DNA of 5,893 bases from an uncultured Candidatus Saccharibacteria bacterium (GCA_947090635.1 CAMUOM010000017.1:1-5893); one strand, 5' to 3'. Shown: positions 1 through 4,825, counted from the first letter of the stretch. The notes: generated by a model not told the origin, from the sequence alone. Program-made: numbers and translations.

Positions 1-5
1 GTTTA

Positions 6-12
6 CTCCTCC
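6..12 (-). promoter_or_regulatory. Shine-Dalgarno for a gene starting left of the window
   Basis: On the minus strand GGAGGAG is followed by TAAAC and then the window ends, so an initiation codon immediately outside would have ideal spacing. Together with the promoter at 50-79 this indicates a separate minus-strand gene downstream of recJ. The gene itself is not visible and cannot be named. Confidence 0.6.
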
Positions 13-49
13 ACTGTTTTTATCTCTGACACTACGGCTAGATAGTTGT

Positions 50-79
50 ATTATAACACAAGCGAGATAAAATGCCAAA
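50..79 (-). promoter_or_regulatory. Extended -10 promoter between recJ and the next minus-strand gene
   Basis: The minus strand carries a consensus TATAAT (50-55) preceded by TGT, making an extended -10. A TTGGCA (74-79) lies 18 nt upstream as a fair -35. It starts just after the recJ stop (82-84). Transcription would begin near 43 and give a leader of about 40 nt to the off-window start. No clear recJ terminator is seen, so readthrough from recJ is also possible. Confidence 0.6.
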
Positions 80-81
80 TT

Positions 82-1908
82 TTAGTTCTTTTCTGGCGAT
101 GTGACGGTGAGATTTACAAGGTAGCCCTCAACATTCAAACCGTGAAAGCGGCTGACAACAAGCTGTGCCAAAGCGTCCACTGTCGCGCCGGGCAGCACCG
201 TGAAGCGGTCGGCGGCATCGAACGCCACCACCTGAATGCTCCGCCCACCAAGGTCGGTCAAAGTGTACCGCACATGCTGGGCGCTGTCGCCCATCGTGCG
301 CCGCGCCGTCACCGTAAAGCCCTTCAATAGAAACACCGGTTTAGCATTACCAGCGCCGCAAGGTTCGAGCTTGCCGAGCTCCTGCACTGTCTCCACATCC
401 ACACCATCTAAGCTGGCAATTGTCAAATCAGGCTGGGCATAAAACAATGGCGTCTGGTCGGGTAAATTTAGTGAACGATAATAATCTTGAATGGCTGCGC
501 ACCAAGCCGCAAAGTGCTCGCGCCGCACTGTCACACCACCGGCCGCGCGGTGGCCACCACCCTTCTCAAGGAGATCGCGCGTCGCCGTGATGGCGTCGGC
601 AATTGAGAAGTCGCCAAAGCTCCGCCCCGAGGCCTTCAAGAACTCGCCGCCGTCACTGAACACAAAAGTTGGTCGGCAAAACTTCTCCTCCACCTTGCTC
701 GCCGCGATGCCAATCACGCCCTCGTGCCAGCCCGCACCCGACACAATCGCCACCGGCTGTTCAAGGTCAACCTGCTGAATCGCCGCCTCATAAATCTCTT
801 GTTGCAAACCCCGCCGCTGGTTGTTTAAGCCATTTAACTGGTTGGCTAGTTCCAGCGCCCGCTGCGGGTCGTCGGTTGAAAGCAAATCCACCGCCAACTG
901 TCCGTGCGCCAGCCGCCCAGCCGCATTGAGGCGAGGCGCCAAAGTAAAGCCGATGGCGGTCGCATTCACCTCAGCTATCTTGTATCCCGCCGCGGCAGCC
1001 AACGCCTTGATGCCCGGCCGGCGAGTGCGCTTAATGACCTCAATTCCCCAGCGCACATAAGCGCGGTTCTCGTCCACTAGCGACACGATATCCGCCACTG
1101 TTGCCAGCGCTACCAAGTCCAATAGCCACTTCTCTTGGCCGTCGGGTAACTTATCCGGCAGCTCGCGCTGCAACTGCTGCACCAGCTTAAATGCCACGCC
1201 ACAACCACAGAGGTCAAGGAATGGATAAACCGGCACGCCGGCATAAGTCGGGTCGAAGTAATCGCTGGCCGATGCTTCCGCTTCGCTGACGACAAAGTCG
1301 ACCGCGCCAGCAGTATCAGCCGCGCCAGCAGCCTTCAGCTGCTCCGCCACCGCCGGCTTCAGTAAATAATGTTCATCATACCAATCGGGGTGGTCGAATT
1401 GTAACCGCTTCGGATCCACCACCGCCACGGCCGCCGGCAACTCCGCCCGCGGATTGTGGTGGTCGGTCACAATGACGTCCACGCCCAGCTCGTTCGCCCG
1501 CGCCACCTCCGGCACCGATACGATGCCGTTGTCCACCGTGATAATCAGCTGTGTGCCCGCGTCGTGCAAGTGCTCAATGGCTGCTGCGTTCAAGCCGTAC
1601 CCCTCGCGAAAGCGGTCGGGCGTGTAGCTATTCACCTTGGCGCCAAAACGTGGCAAGGCGTCTAATAGCAGCGCCGTCGCCGTCACGCCGTCAACATCAT
1701 AATCGCCGTAAATCGTGATTTGCTCGCCGCGGTTAATCGCCTGCCTAAGGCGCGCCGTCGCCTTGAGCATGTCCGGTAGTAACGCTGGGTCGTGCTTCGC
1801 CGCCGCATAATTCGGATCTAAAAAAGCCGCCTGCTGGGCGGGTGTCCGATAGCCCCGCTTAACTAAAATTTGCTGCAGCAAGCTGCCGCTTGCCTCACTC
1901 GGGGTCAT
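82..1908 (-). CDS. recJ: Single-stranded-DNA-specific 5'-3' exonuclease RecJ
   Basis: RecJ degrades single-stranded DNA 5' to 3' in recombinational and mismatch repair, using Mn/Mg held by its DHH domain in the cytoplasm. The 608-residue product carries the family motifs in order: YGDYDVDG (67-74), VDNG (125-128), TDHHNP (148-153) and VDPK (164-167) of the DHH phosphoesterase domain; LCGCGVAFKL (233-242); TVADIVSL (270-277); RLNAAGRL (326-333); WHEGVIG (394-400); the DHHA1 signature GGGHRAAGG (450-458); and EPCGAGNAKPVF (515-526) opening the C-terminal OB-like domain. The metal-binding aspartates and the DHH histidines are all present, so the enzyme should be active. The stretch between VDPK and LCGCGVAF is about 65 residues, against about 11 in E. 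coli RecJ as I recall it, so there is a roughly 50-residue insertion. The ATG overlaps the stop of the upstream winged-helix gene (ATGA) and lacks a good Shine-Dalgarno of its own, which suggests translational coupling. The region is visibly richer in G+C than the DUF805 genes to the right. Confidence 0.96.
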   Translation of the reverse strand: MTPSEASGSLLQQILVKRGYRTPAQQAAFLDPNYAAAKHDPALLPDMLKATARLRQAINRGEQITIYGDYDVDGVTATALLLDALPRFGAKVNSYTPDRFREGYGLNAAAIEHLHDAGTQLIITVDNGIVSVPEVARANELGVDVIVTDHHNPRAELPAAVAVVDPKRLQFDHPDWYDEHYLLKPAVAEQLKAAGAADTAGAVDFVVSEAEASASDYFDPTYAGVPVYPFLDLCGCGVAFKLVQQLQRELPDKLPDGQEKWLLDLVALATVADIVSLVDENRAYVRWGIEVIKRTRRPGIKALAAAAGYKIAEVNATAIGFTLAPRLNAAGRLAHGQLAVDLLSTDDPQRALELANQLNGLNNQRRGLQQEIYEAAIQQVDLEQPVAIVSGAGWHEGVIGIAASKVEEKFCRPTFVFSDGGEFLKASGRSFGDFSIADAITATRDLLEKGGGHRAAGGVTVRREHFAAWCAAIQDYYRSLNLPDQTPLFYAQPDLTIASLDGVDVETVQELGKLEPCGAGNAKPVFLLKGFTVTARRTMGDSAQHVRYTLTDLGGRSIQVVAFDAADRFTVLPGATVDALAQLVVSRFHGLNVEGYLVNLTVTSPEKN

Positions 1909-2195
1909 TGATGCAGATTGCGCGCCTTCGTCGCCTGCTGAGATTTGATGACGATGGCCTGCAACTCCTTAAAGATTGGGAAGTCCTTGTTGGTTGAGTA
2001 GACTTTAGTGTTGCCGCGCCGTTCAGTCTTCAAAAAGTTCGCCTTCTCCAGCCGCCTCAGCTCGCGCTGAATGTTGCCAGGGTCTTCCTTAATCAGCTTG
2101 GCCAGGCCGCGCACGTGCGTCTTAAAATCTGGGTACTTTGCGTAGACTACAATAATCTTGCGCCGTACGCGTGATGTAATAAAGACGTCAAGCAT
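1905..2195 (-). CDS. Winged helix-turn-helix DNA-binding protein
   Basis: A 96-residue protein with the layout of an ArsR/MarR-like winged helix: N-terminal helix (about 3-19), helix 2 with VRGLAKLI (28-35), a recognition helix NIQRELRRLEKANF (41-54), a basic wing TERRGNTKVYSTN (57-69), and a C-terminal amphipathic helix FPIFKELQAIVIKSQ (72-86) that probably dimerises. It resembles the small stand-alone 'winged helix-turn-helix transcriptional regulator' proteins common in CPR bacteria. No metal-sensing cysteine cluster or ligand domain is visible; the protein contains no cysteine. The ATG has a strong GAGGAGG a few bases upstream (2199-2205). It is the first gene after its own promoter (2238-2266), and its TGA overlaps the recJ ATG, so the two are co-transcribed. 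A dyad in its leader (2214-2226) is a candidate autoregulatory site. The target genes are unknown. Confidence 0.85.
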   Translation of the reverse strand: MLDVFITSRVRRKIIVVYAKYPDFKTHVRGLAKLIKEDPGNIQRELRRLEKANFLKTERRGNTKVYSTNKDFPIFKELQAIVIKSQQATKARNLHQ

Positions 2196-2198
2196 TTT

Positions 2199-2205
2199 CC
2201 TCCTC
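2199..2205 (-). promoter_or_regulatory. Strong Shine-Dalgarno of the winged-helix gene
   Basis: GAGGAGG on the minus strand lies 3 nt before the ATG at 2195, or 5 nt if the GAGGA part is used. It fixes this start and is much stronger than anything in front of recJ, which supports the idea that recJ translation depends on ribosomes arriving from this gene. Confidence 0.7.
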
Positions 2206-2213
2206 TTTCTTCA

Positions 2214-2226
2214 GTGGCTCAGCCAC
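2214..2226. promoter_or_regulatory. 13-bp dyad, candidate operator in the winged-helix/recJ leader
   Basis: GTGGCT-C-AGCCAC is a perfect inverted repeat with a one-base centre. It lies between the predicted transcription start (about 2231) and the Shine-Dalgarno (2199-2205), at roughly +5 to +17. The short centre makes it a poor RNA hairpin but a typical site for a dimeric winged-helix repressor. Binding by the adjacent regulator is inference. Confidence 0.4.
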
Positions 2227-2237
2227 GTGTTGTAATT

Positions 2238-2266
2238 ATGATACCACAACTTTTTATTCCGCGCAA
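2238..2266 (-). promoter_or_regulatory. Promoter of the winged-helix/recJ operon
   Basis: On the minus strand TTGCGC (2261-2266) and TATCAT (2238-2243) are separated by exactly 17 bp. A TGG directly before the -10 adds an extended -10 element. The promoter lies in the 86-bp gap after the phosphoribosyltransferase gene, so the regulator and recJ can be transcribed independently of it. Confidence 0.65.
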
Positions 2267-2281
2267 CAGGCTTGTGCTTAG

Positions 2282-2935
2282 CTACTTCCAGTGGAGCATA
2301 CTATCGCGTATCATCGCCTGCTGCATTTGCTGGGACGGCTCGTCCGCTACGTCATAATAGTGCTGCGTGTCCATCATGTGCGGCTTGACGCTTAAGATGT
2401 GCAGCTCGTCAAAAATCACATGCGCGGCGTCGAGCGCGTCAACCGAAATGAGCGGCGTCGCTAAAACCAGCCGCTTGATGCGCGCCGGCTTCAGCCAAAC
2501 CCGCACCGCGTCCATCGCCGTGTCGGTATGAATGCCGTCGTCGGTCACAATGACATTGTAGTCGCGGAAAATCTCCGGTGTGATGTCGCTAAGACCCGCC
2601 ATCTGGTTAATTTTTGACATCTGTTCGCGCAACTGGATATCAAGAATGCCAGAGTACTCCTTCATATAGTACTCCTGCGTGCCAGCCGAAATGTGTGGAT
2701 TGATAGCCACCACGCCGCCCGGCAGCACTGTGCAGTAGTCGATAGACTCGTCCTCAATCACCACCTCACCCATCGCCAAACGGTGCAAAGCCGCGTGCAA
2801 GTAAATGGCTATCTGGTAGCCCACCGCCACGCCGCCATCCGACAGCGCCAACACTGCCGTGTTTTCGTAGCGGTACTTGCCAATCAAATCCGCCGCCAGC
2901 TGCGCCCCCGCCGTCGCCCGAGACTCAAAATACAT
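2282..2935 (-). CDS. Phosphoribosyltransferase-like protein (COG1926 type), altered PRPP loop
   Basis: The 217-residue protein follows the layout of type I phosphoribosyltransferases of the COG1926 kind: an N-terminal FESRATAGAQLAADL (3-17), a glycine turn ALSDGGVAVGYQIA (30-43) where the family usually has LPRGGVPVA, a central GGVVAINP segment (73-80), and the PRPP-binding loop VIVTDDGIHTDTAMDAV (128-144). Two acidic residues of the loop (D132, D133) are kept, but the usual TGAT is TDTA and the arginine of the PRGG turn is aspartate. The fold seems secure. The substrate is unknown and activity may be altered. The ATG is preceded by an in-frame TGA at 2948-2950 and no other start fits, so the 5' end is fixed. 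The only Shine-Dalgarno-like AGGA is 2 nt from the ATG, and a -10 box lies at 2942-2947, suggesting a leaderless mRNA. It is followed by the winged-helix gene after 86 bp without an obvious terminator. Confidence 0.8.
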   Translation of the reverse strand: MYFESRATAGAQLAADLIGKYRYENTAVLALSDGGVAVGYQIAIYLHAALHRLAMGEVVIEDESIDYCTVLPGGVVAINPHISAGTQEYYMKEYSGILDIQLREQMSKINQMAGLSDITPEIFRDYNVIVTDDGIHTDTAMDAVRVWLKPARIKRLVLATPLISVDALDAAHVIFDELHILSVKPHMMDTQHYYDVADEPSQQMQQAMIRDSMLHWK

Positions 2936-2941
2936 AATCCT

Positions 2942-2950
2942 ATTATATCA
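2942..2950 (-). promoter_or_regulatory. Extended -10 promoter abutting the phosphoribosyltransferase ATG
   Basis: The minus strand reads TGATATAAT, a consensus -10 with TGn extension. The best-spaced -35 position (2965-2970, CTCCCA) is poor. Transcription would start about 7 nt after the -10 box, at or within a base or two of the A of the ATG (2935), implying a leaderless transcript. Confidence 0.55.
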
Positions 2951-2963
2951 TAGCGTAAGCGGG

Positions 2964-3101
2964 ATGGGAGAATGTATTAGTTCAATACTAGCCCACAAGA
3001 CGCCAGCTGCACCGGTTGTTTGCTTTATCGCCAACTTTGCGCCAAGCATTCAATGGCAAGACAACGTCCCGCGCTACCTCTCATTCTTCAGCAAAAAGTA
3101 G
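2964..3101 (+). pseudogene. Remnant of a DUF805 protein: C-terminal end only
   Basis: The open frame encodes 45 residues from an ATG at 2964, ending FAPSIQWQDNVPRY... and FFSKK. From residue 22 it aligns without gaps to the C-terminus of the second DUF805 protein (residues 251-274): 11 of 24 positions are identical, including F.PSI, DN, PRY and the later F. The DNA agrees: GACAACGTCCCGCGCTAC at 3060-3077 matches 5606-5623 in 14 of 18 bases. The first DUF805 protein also ends with FKPS, DN and PRYMVF. No membrane-helix core, RRLRD motif or good ribosome site precedes it. I read it as the 3' end of a lost DUF805 copy. It could instead be a small expressed gene, since the frame is open with an ATG. 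The break lies near 2965-3025, beside the phosphoribosyltransferase promoter. Confidence 0.55.
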
Positions 3102-3108
3102 CTTCCGT

Positions 3109-3137
3109 TTGCGTTCAGCGCTAAGTTGCGTTAAGAT
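3109..3137 (+). promoter_or_regulatory. Promoter of the Pro/Gln-rich gene
   Basis: TTGCGT (3109-3114) and TAAGAT (3132-3137) are separated by 17 bp. The TTGCGTT heptamer occurs again at 3126-3132, next to the -10. Transcription would start near 3144, giving a very short leader of about 14 nt that contains the Shine-Dalgarno AAGGA (3148-3152), 5 nt from the ATG. Confidence 0.5.
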
Positions 3138-3157
3138 ATAGGTAAGTAAGGATAACC

Positions 3158-3994
3158 ATGCAAAACGAAAACGAAAATCAAAACAATCAGCCAGCCAATA
3201 GCCCCTTCCAAGGTGTGCAGCTTTCACCTATCGGCAAACCAATCACCGAAGCCGAACCGCAAGACACCACTATGCCAACCAAGGCGCAAGCCTCAACTCA
3301 AGTTGCTACCAGCTCAAGTAGCTTTAGCAATATCGACAACATCGACGAATTTGACGCCTATAGCAATCCCAGCCTGCTCTCCGAGCCGCTGCGCCGTATG
3401 CAGCCAAGCGTGCCAGTGGGTATGCCGCGGCAAATGTCAGCTAGCATTAAACCGCTAGTGCAGCCTCAGCCAGCACAGCAAGCTACGCCCACACCTCAAG
3501 AACAGCCAGCCCAACCAGAGCCGCAAGCGCAACCAATGACGCAGCCAGTAGCTCAATACAGCCAGACTTACACTCAACCACAGCCGAGCGAAAACACACC
3601 TGCACCTGCACCTGCACCTGCACCTGCACCTGCACCACAACAAATTTCAGAACCGCGACCTCAGCCAACTTACCAGTCGCAAGCCGACCCGCGTCTCCAG
3701 CAACAGCCGCAAGCACAGCTCTCAGCGCCAGAACCTCAGATGCAACCAGCTCAACCAGCGCCACAGCCTGCTCCCGCGCCAGCACAGCCAGTAGCTCAAT
3801 ACAGCCAACCAACTTATACTCAGGCGCAACCCGCCGAAGTACCTACCGCAACTCCAGTGCCACAAACACAGCCAGAACAACCAGCACCGGCACCACAGGT
3901 ACAGCCAGCGTCAACCATTCAGCCGGCCGCAACCTACAACCCAGCGCAAAACAACGGCATCAGCCTCTCAACGCTCTTCCCTAACCACAAATAA
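3158..3994 (+). CDS. Pro/Gln/Ala-rich low-complexity protein of unknown function
   Basis: The 278-residue product has no recognisable enzymatic domain, no signal peptide and no membrane segment. The N-terminus (1-30) is polar and Asn/Gln-rich. Residues about 57-100 are the least repetitive part, with FSNIDNIDEFDAYSNPSLL (56-74) and a short basic stretch. From about 105 to 265 it is a disordered Pro/Gln/Ala tract with a (PA)6 run (148-159) and two copies of QPVAQYSQ followed by TYTQ. The end is ISLSTLFPNHK. It starts at the ATG with AAGGA 5 nt upstream. The composition resembles the proline-rich tail of the DUF805 protein encoded at 4823, and the gene lies directly before a DUF805 gene that lacks such a tail. 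A partner or scaffold role for the membrane protein is possible but unproven. No homologue is recognised. Long antisense open frames over it are by-products of the repeats. Confidence 0.75.
   Translation: MQNENENQNNQPANSPFQGVQLSPIGKPITEAEPQDTTMPTKAQASTQVATSSSSFSNIDNIDEFDAYSNPSLLSEPLRRMQPSVPVGMPRQMSASIKPLVQPQPAQQATPTPQEQPAQPEPQAQPMTQPVAQYSQTYTQPQPSENTPAPAPAPAPAPAPQQISEPRPQPTYQSQADPRLQQQPQAQLSAPEPQMQPAQPAPQPAPAPAQPVAQYSQPTYTQAQPAEVPTATPVPQTQPEQPAPAPQVQPASTIQPAATYNPAQNNGISLSTLFPNHK
3542..3564 (+). repeat. 23-bp direct repeat, copy 1, in the Pro/Gln-rich gene
   Basis: This stretch is identical over 23 bp to 3785-3807. Both copies encode QPVAQYSQ in the same frame and continue into TYTQ-containing sequence. 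It indicates internal duplication within the gene. Confidence 0.8.
3599..3634 (+). repeat. (CCTGCA)6 hexanucleotide microsatellite
   Basis: Six perfect tandem copies of CCTGCA, flanked by further partial units, encode (Pro-Ala)6 at residues 148-159. The unit is two codons long, so slippage would lengthen or shorten the protein without shifting its frame. Confidence 0.95.
3785..3807 (+). repeat. 23-bp direct repeat, copy 2, in the Pro/Gln-rich gene
   Basis: Identical to 3542-3564, 243 bp downstream, a multiple of three. Recombination between the copies would delete 81 codons, including the microsatellite, and keep the reading frame. Confidence 0.8.
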
Positions 3995-4033
3995 CCAGAC
4001 AGCTCTCGATATCTTCAGATCTACCTCTGTAAG

Positions 4034-4066
4034 CTTATTGACATATTAGCTAAAATATGTTACACT
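4034..4066 (+). promoter_or_regulatory. Promoter of the first DUF805 gene
   Basis: A perfect TTGACA (4038-4043) and TACACT (4061-4066) are separated by 17 bp, with TGT before the -10 as an extended element. The ten bases CTTATTGACA (4034-4043) recur exactly at 4734-4743 in the second DUF805 promoter. No terminator is visible between the Pro/Gln-rich gene and this promoter, so readthrough may add to expression. Confidence 0.8.
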
Positions 4067-4086
4067 CAAAGCGTTAGTGGTAATTC

Positions 4087-4122
4087 CACAATGTACCTTA
4101 CGAACTAGGAGTTGATCTTATG
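4087..4122 (+). promoter_or_regulatory. Conserved leader and start region, copy 1
   Basis: The 36 nt ending at the ATG match 4790-4825 in 28 positions without gaps. Shared blocks are CACAATG, ACCTT, the AGGAG Shine-Dalgarno (4107-4111, 8 nt from the ATG) and ATCTTATG. An upstream ATG inside CACAATG opens a five-codon frame ending at 4108, but no ribosome site precedes it. Confidence 0.7.
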
Positions 4123-4692
4123 AACAACCAATTTAACCGCGCTGACCAGCCGGCCGAGCGCACCATAGCCGGATTTATCCGCTTGAGTCGTCGCCCAGTG
4201 CACACCTTTGGCAACTTAGTTAGCCAAGCCTTCTGCATTCGCCACGACACCAGCCTCGGCGCCAGTCGCCTTGAATTCTGGTTTGGCCTCATCGCCATTG
4301 CCGTGACAGGCGCCATTCCGCTGACCATCGTAATTTCGACCAGCCACATGTGCTTTGCCCGCCTCGGCTTTATCGACACAATTGCGTCGATGGCGATTAG
4401 TGTCGTCGTGATGGCTGCCTTTGCGGTAACCATTTATTTGTCGATTTGCCTCATTGCGCTCATCACCCGCCGTCTTCGCGACGTCGGCGCCGCTAGTAGC
4501 ATCACTGCATTGCGCGCGATTATCGTAGTCTATTTTATAGACTTACTACTAATCACGCCGTGCCCACTACTGAGCCAAGTTGTCGCCATCGCGAACACTT
4601 GCGCCCTCGTTGCGCCACTCGCCATTGCGGCATTTAAGCCAAGCCGGTCAGATAACGAACCACGTTACATGGTATTTAATTGGGATTGTTAA
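4120..4692 (+). CDS. DUF805 family integral membrane protein, short form
   Basis: The 190-residue protein has a polar N-terminus (1-48), then SRLEFW (49-54), the counterpart of the SRxEFW motif at the start of DUF805 domains, a first membrane helix (about 54-73), a second (about 86-115) running into ITRRLRDVG (115-123), the DUF805 RRLxDxG motif, and two more hydrophobic segments (about 128-147 and 152-172). It ends EPRYMVFNWDC. Four helices with short termini are usual for DUF805 (PF05656), a family of inner-membrane proteins without an assigned function. GNLVSQAFC (31-39) parallels GNFIGQIFC (116-124) of the downstream paralogue. It lacks the proline-rich tail found there. The start is set by AGGAG 8 nt upstream. 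It has its own promoter and terminator, so it is a monocistronic unit. Confidence 0.8.
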   Translation: MNNQFNRADQPAERTIAGFIRLSRRPVHTFGNLVSQAFCIRHDTSLGASRLEFWFGLIAIAVTGAIPLTIVISTSHMCFARLGFIDTIASMAISVVVMAAFAVTIYLSICLIALITRRLRDVGAASSITALRAIIVVYFIDLLLITPCPLLSQVVAIANTCALVAPLAIAAFKPSRSDNEPRYMVFNWDC

Positions 4693-4712
4693 TCTGGCCA
4701 ACAACTAGACTT

Positions 4713-4736
4713 GCCCCACTTCGGTGGGGCTTTCTT
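4713..4736 (+). terminator. Rho-independent terminator after the first DUF805 gene
   Basis: A 7-bp GC-rich stem, GCCCCAC (4713-4719) with GTGGGGC (4724-4730), closes a UUCG tetraloop and is followed by TTTCTT. The same 18-nt core recurs at 5668-5685. The next promoter begins at once: its -35 is at 4738. Confidence 0.92.
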
Positions 4737-4766
4737 ATTGACAAATATAAAAAATTATCGTAAAAT
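4734..4766 (+). promoter_or_regulatory. Promoter of the second DUF805 gene
   Basis: A perfect TTGACA (4738-4743) lies 17 bp from TAAAAT (4761-4766), close to the full sigma-70-type consensus, with an A/T-only spacer apart from CG at its end. It shares CTTATTGACA with the first DUF805 promoter. The -35 to ATG distance is 85 bp here and 82 bp in the first copy. Confidence 0.85.
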
Positions 4767-4771
4767 ATAGC

Positions 4772-4785
4772 TATTGTCGACAATA
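4772..4785. promoter_or_regulatory. 14-bp perfect palindrome at the transcription start
   Basis: TATTGTCGACAATA is fully self-complementary and begins 5 bp after the -10 box, so it covers the predicted +1 (near 4773). This is a classic place for a repressor dimer. The first DUF805 promoter has no equivalent there, only a weak GTGG/CCAC dyad at 4077-4089. The binding protein is unknown. Confidence 0.5.
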
Positions 4786-4789
4786 CCGT

Positions 4790-4825
4790 CACAATGAACC
4801 TTTCTAGACAGGAGCTAATCTTATG
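4790..4825 (+). promoter_or_regulatory. Conserved leader and start region, copy 2
   Basis: Partner of 4087-4122 (28 of 36 identical, no gaps). It contains AGGAG (4810-4814) 8 nt before the ATG and the same CACAATG and ATCTTATG blocks. The upstream ATG here opens a frame that runs into the gene out of phase, so the small upstream frame is not conserved as a peptide. Confidence 0.7.

Noticed and set aside
46..1665. Several plus-strand open frames of 60-95 codons over recJ
   Set aside because: They lie antisense to a gene with all RecJ motifs, have no good ribosome sites and no recognisable domain; high G+C makes such frames common.
1905..1907. Recoded UGA (Gracilibacteria/SR1 code, UGA as glycine)
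   Set aside because: UGA ends the winged-helix gene exactly at the recJ start, and the other intact frames close normally with UAA or UAG, so the standard bacterial code is sufficient.
2214..2226. Terminator or attenuator hairpin in the recJ operon leader
   Set aside because: Only six base pairs with a one-base centre, and no T tract follows on the minus strand.
3599..3634. CRISPR-like array
   Set aside because: It is a 6-bp microsatellite inside a gene, without spacers or long repeats.
3455..3812. Minus-strand frames with Cys/Arg- or Val/Ala-rich repeats over the Pro/Gln-rich gene
   Set aside because: They are reverse readings of the CCTGCA and CAG/CCA repeats and have no start signals.
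3995..4033. Terminator after the Pro/Gln-rich gene
   Set aside because: No GC-rich stem with a T tract could be found in this stretch.
4091..4108. Five-codon upstream frame (MYLTN) whose stop overlaps the Shine-Dalgarno of the first DUF805 gene
   Set aside because: No ribosome site precedes it, and in the paralogous leader the same ATG opens a frame of different length and sequence, so peptide coding is not conserved.
4098..4433. 111-codon minus-strand frame opposite the first DUF805 gene
   Set aside because: The plus-strand frame has promoter, Shine-Dalgarno, DUF805 motifs and terminator; the antisense product resembles nothing known to me.
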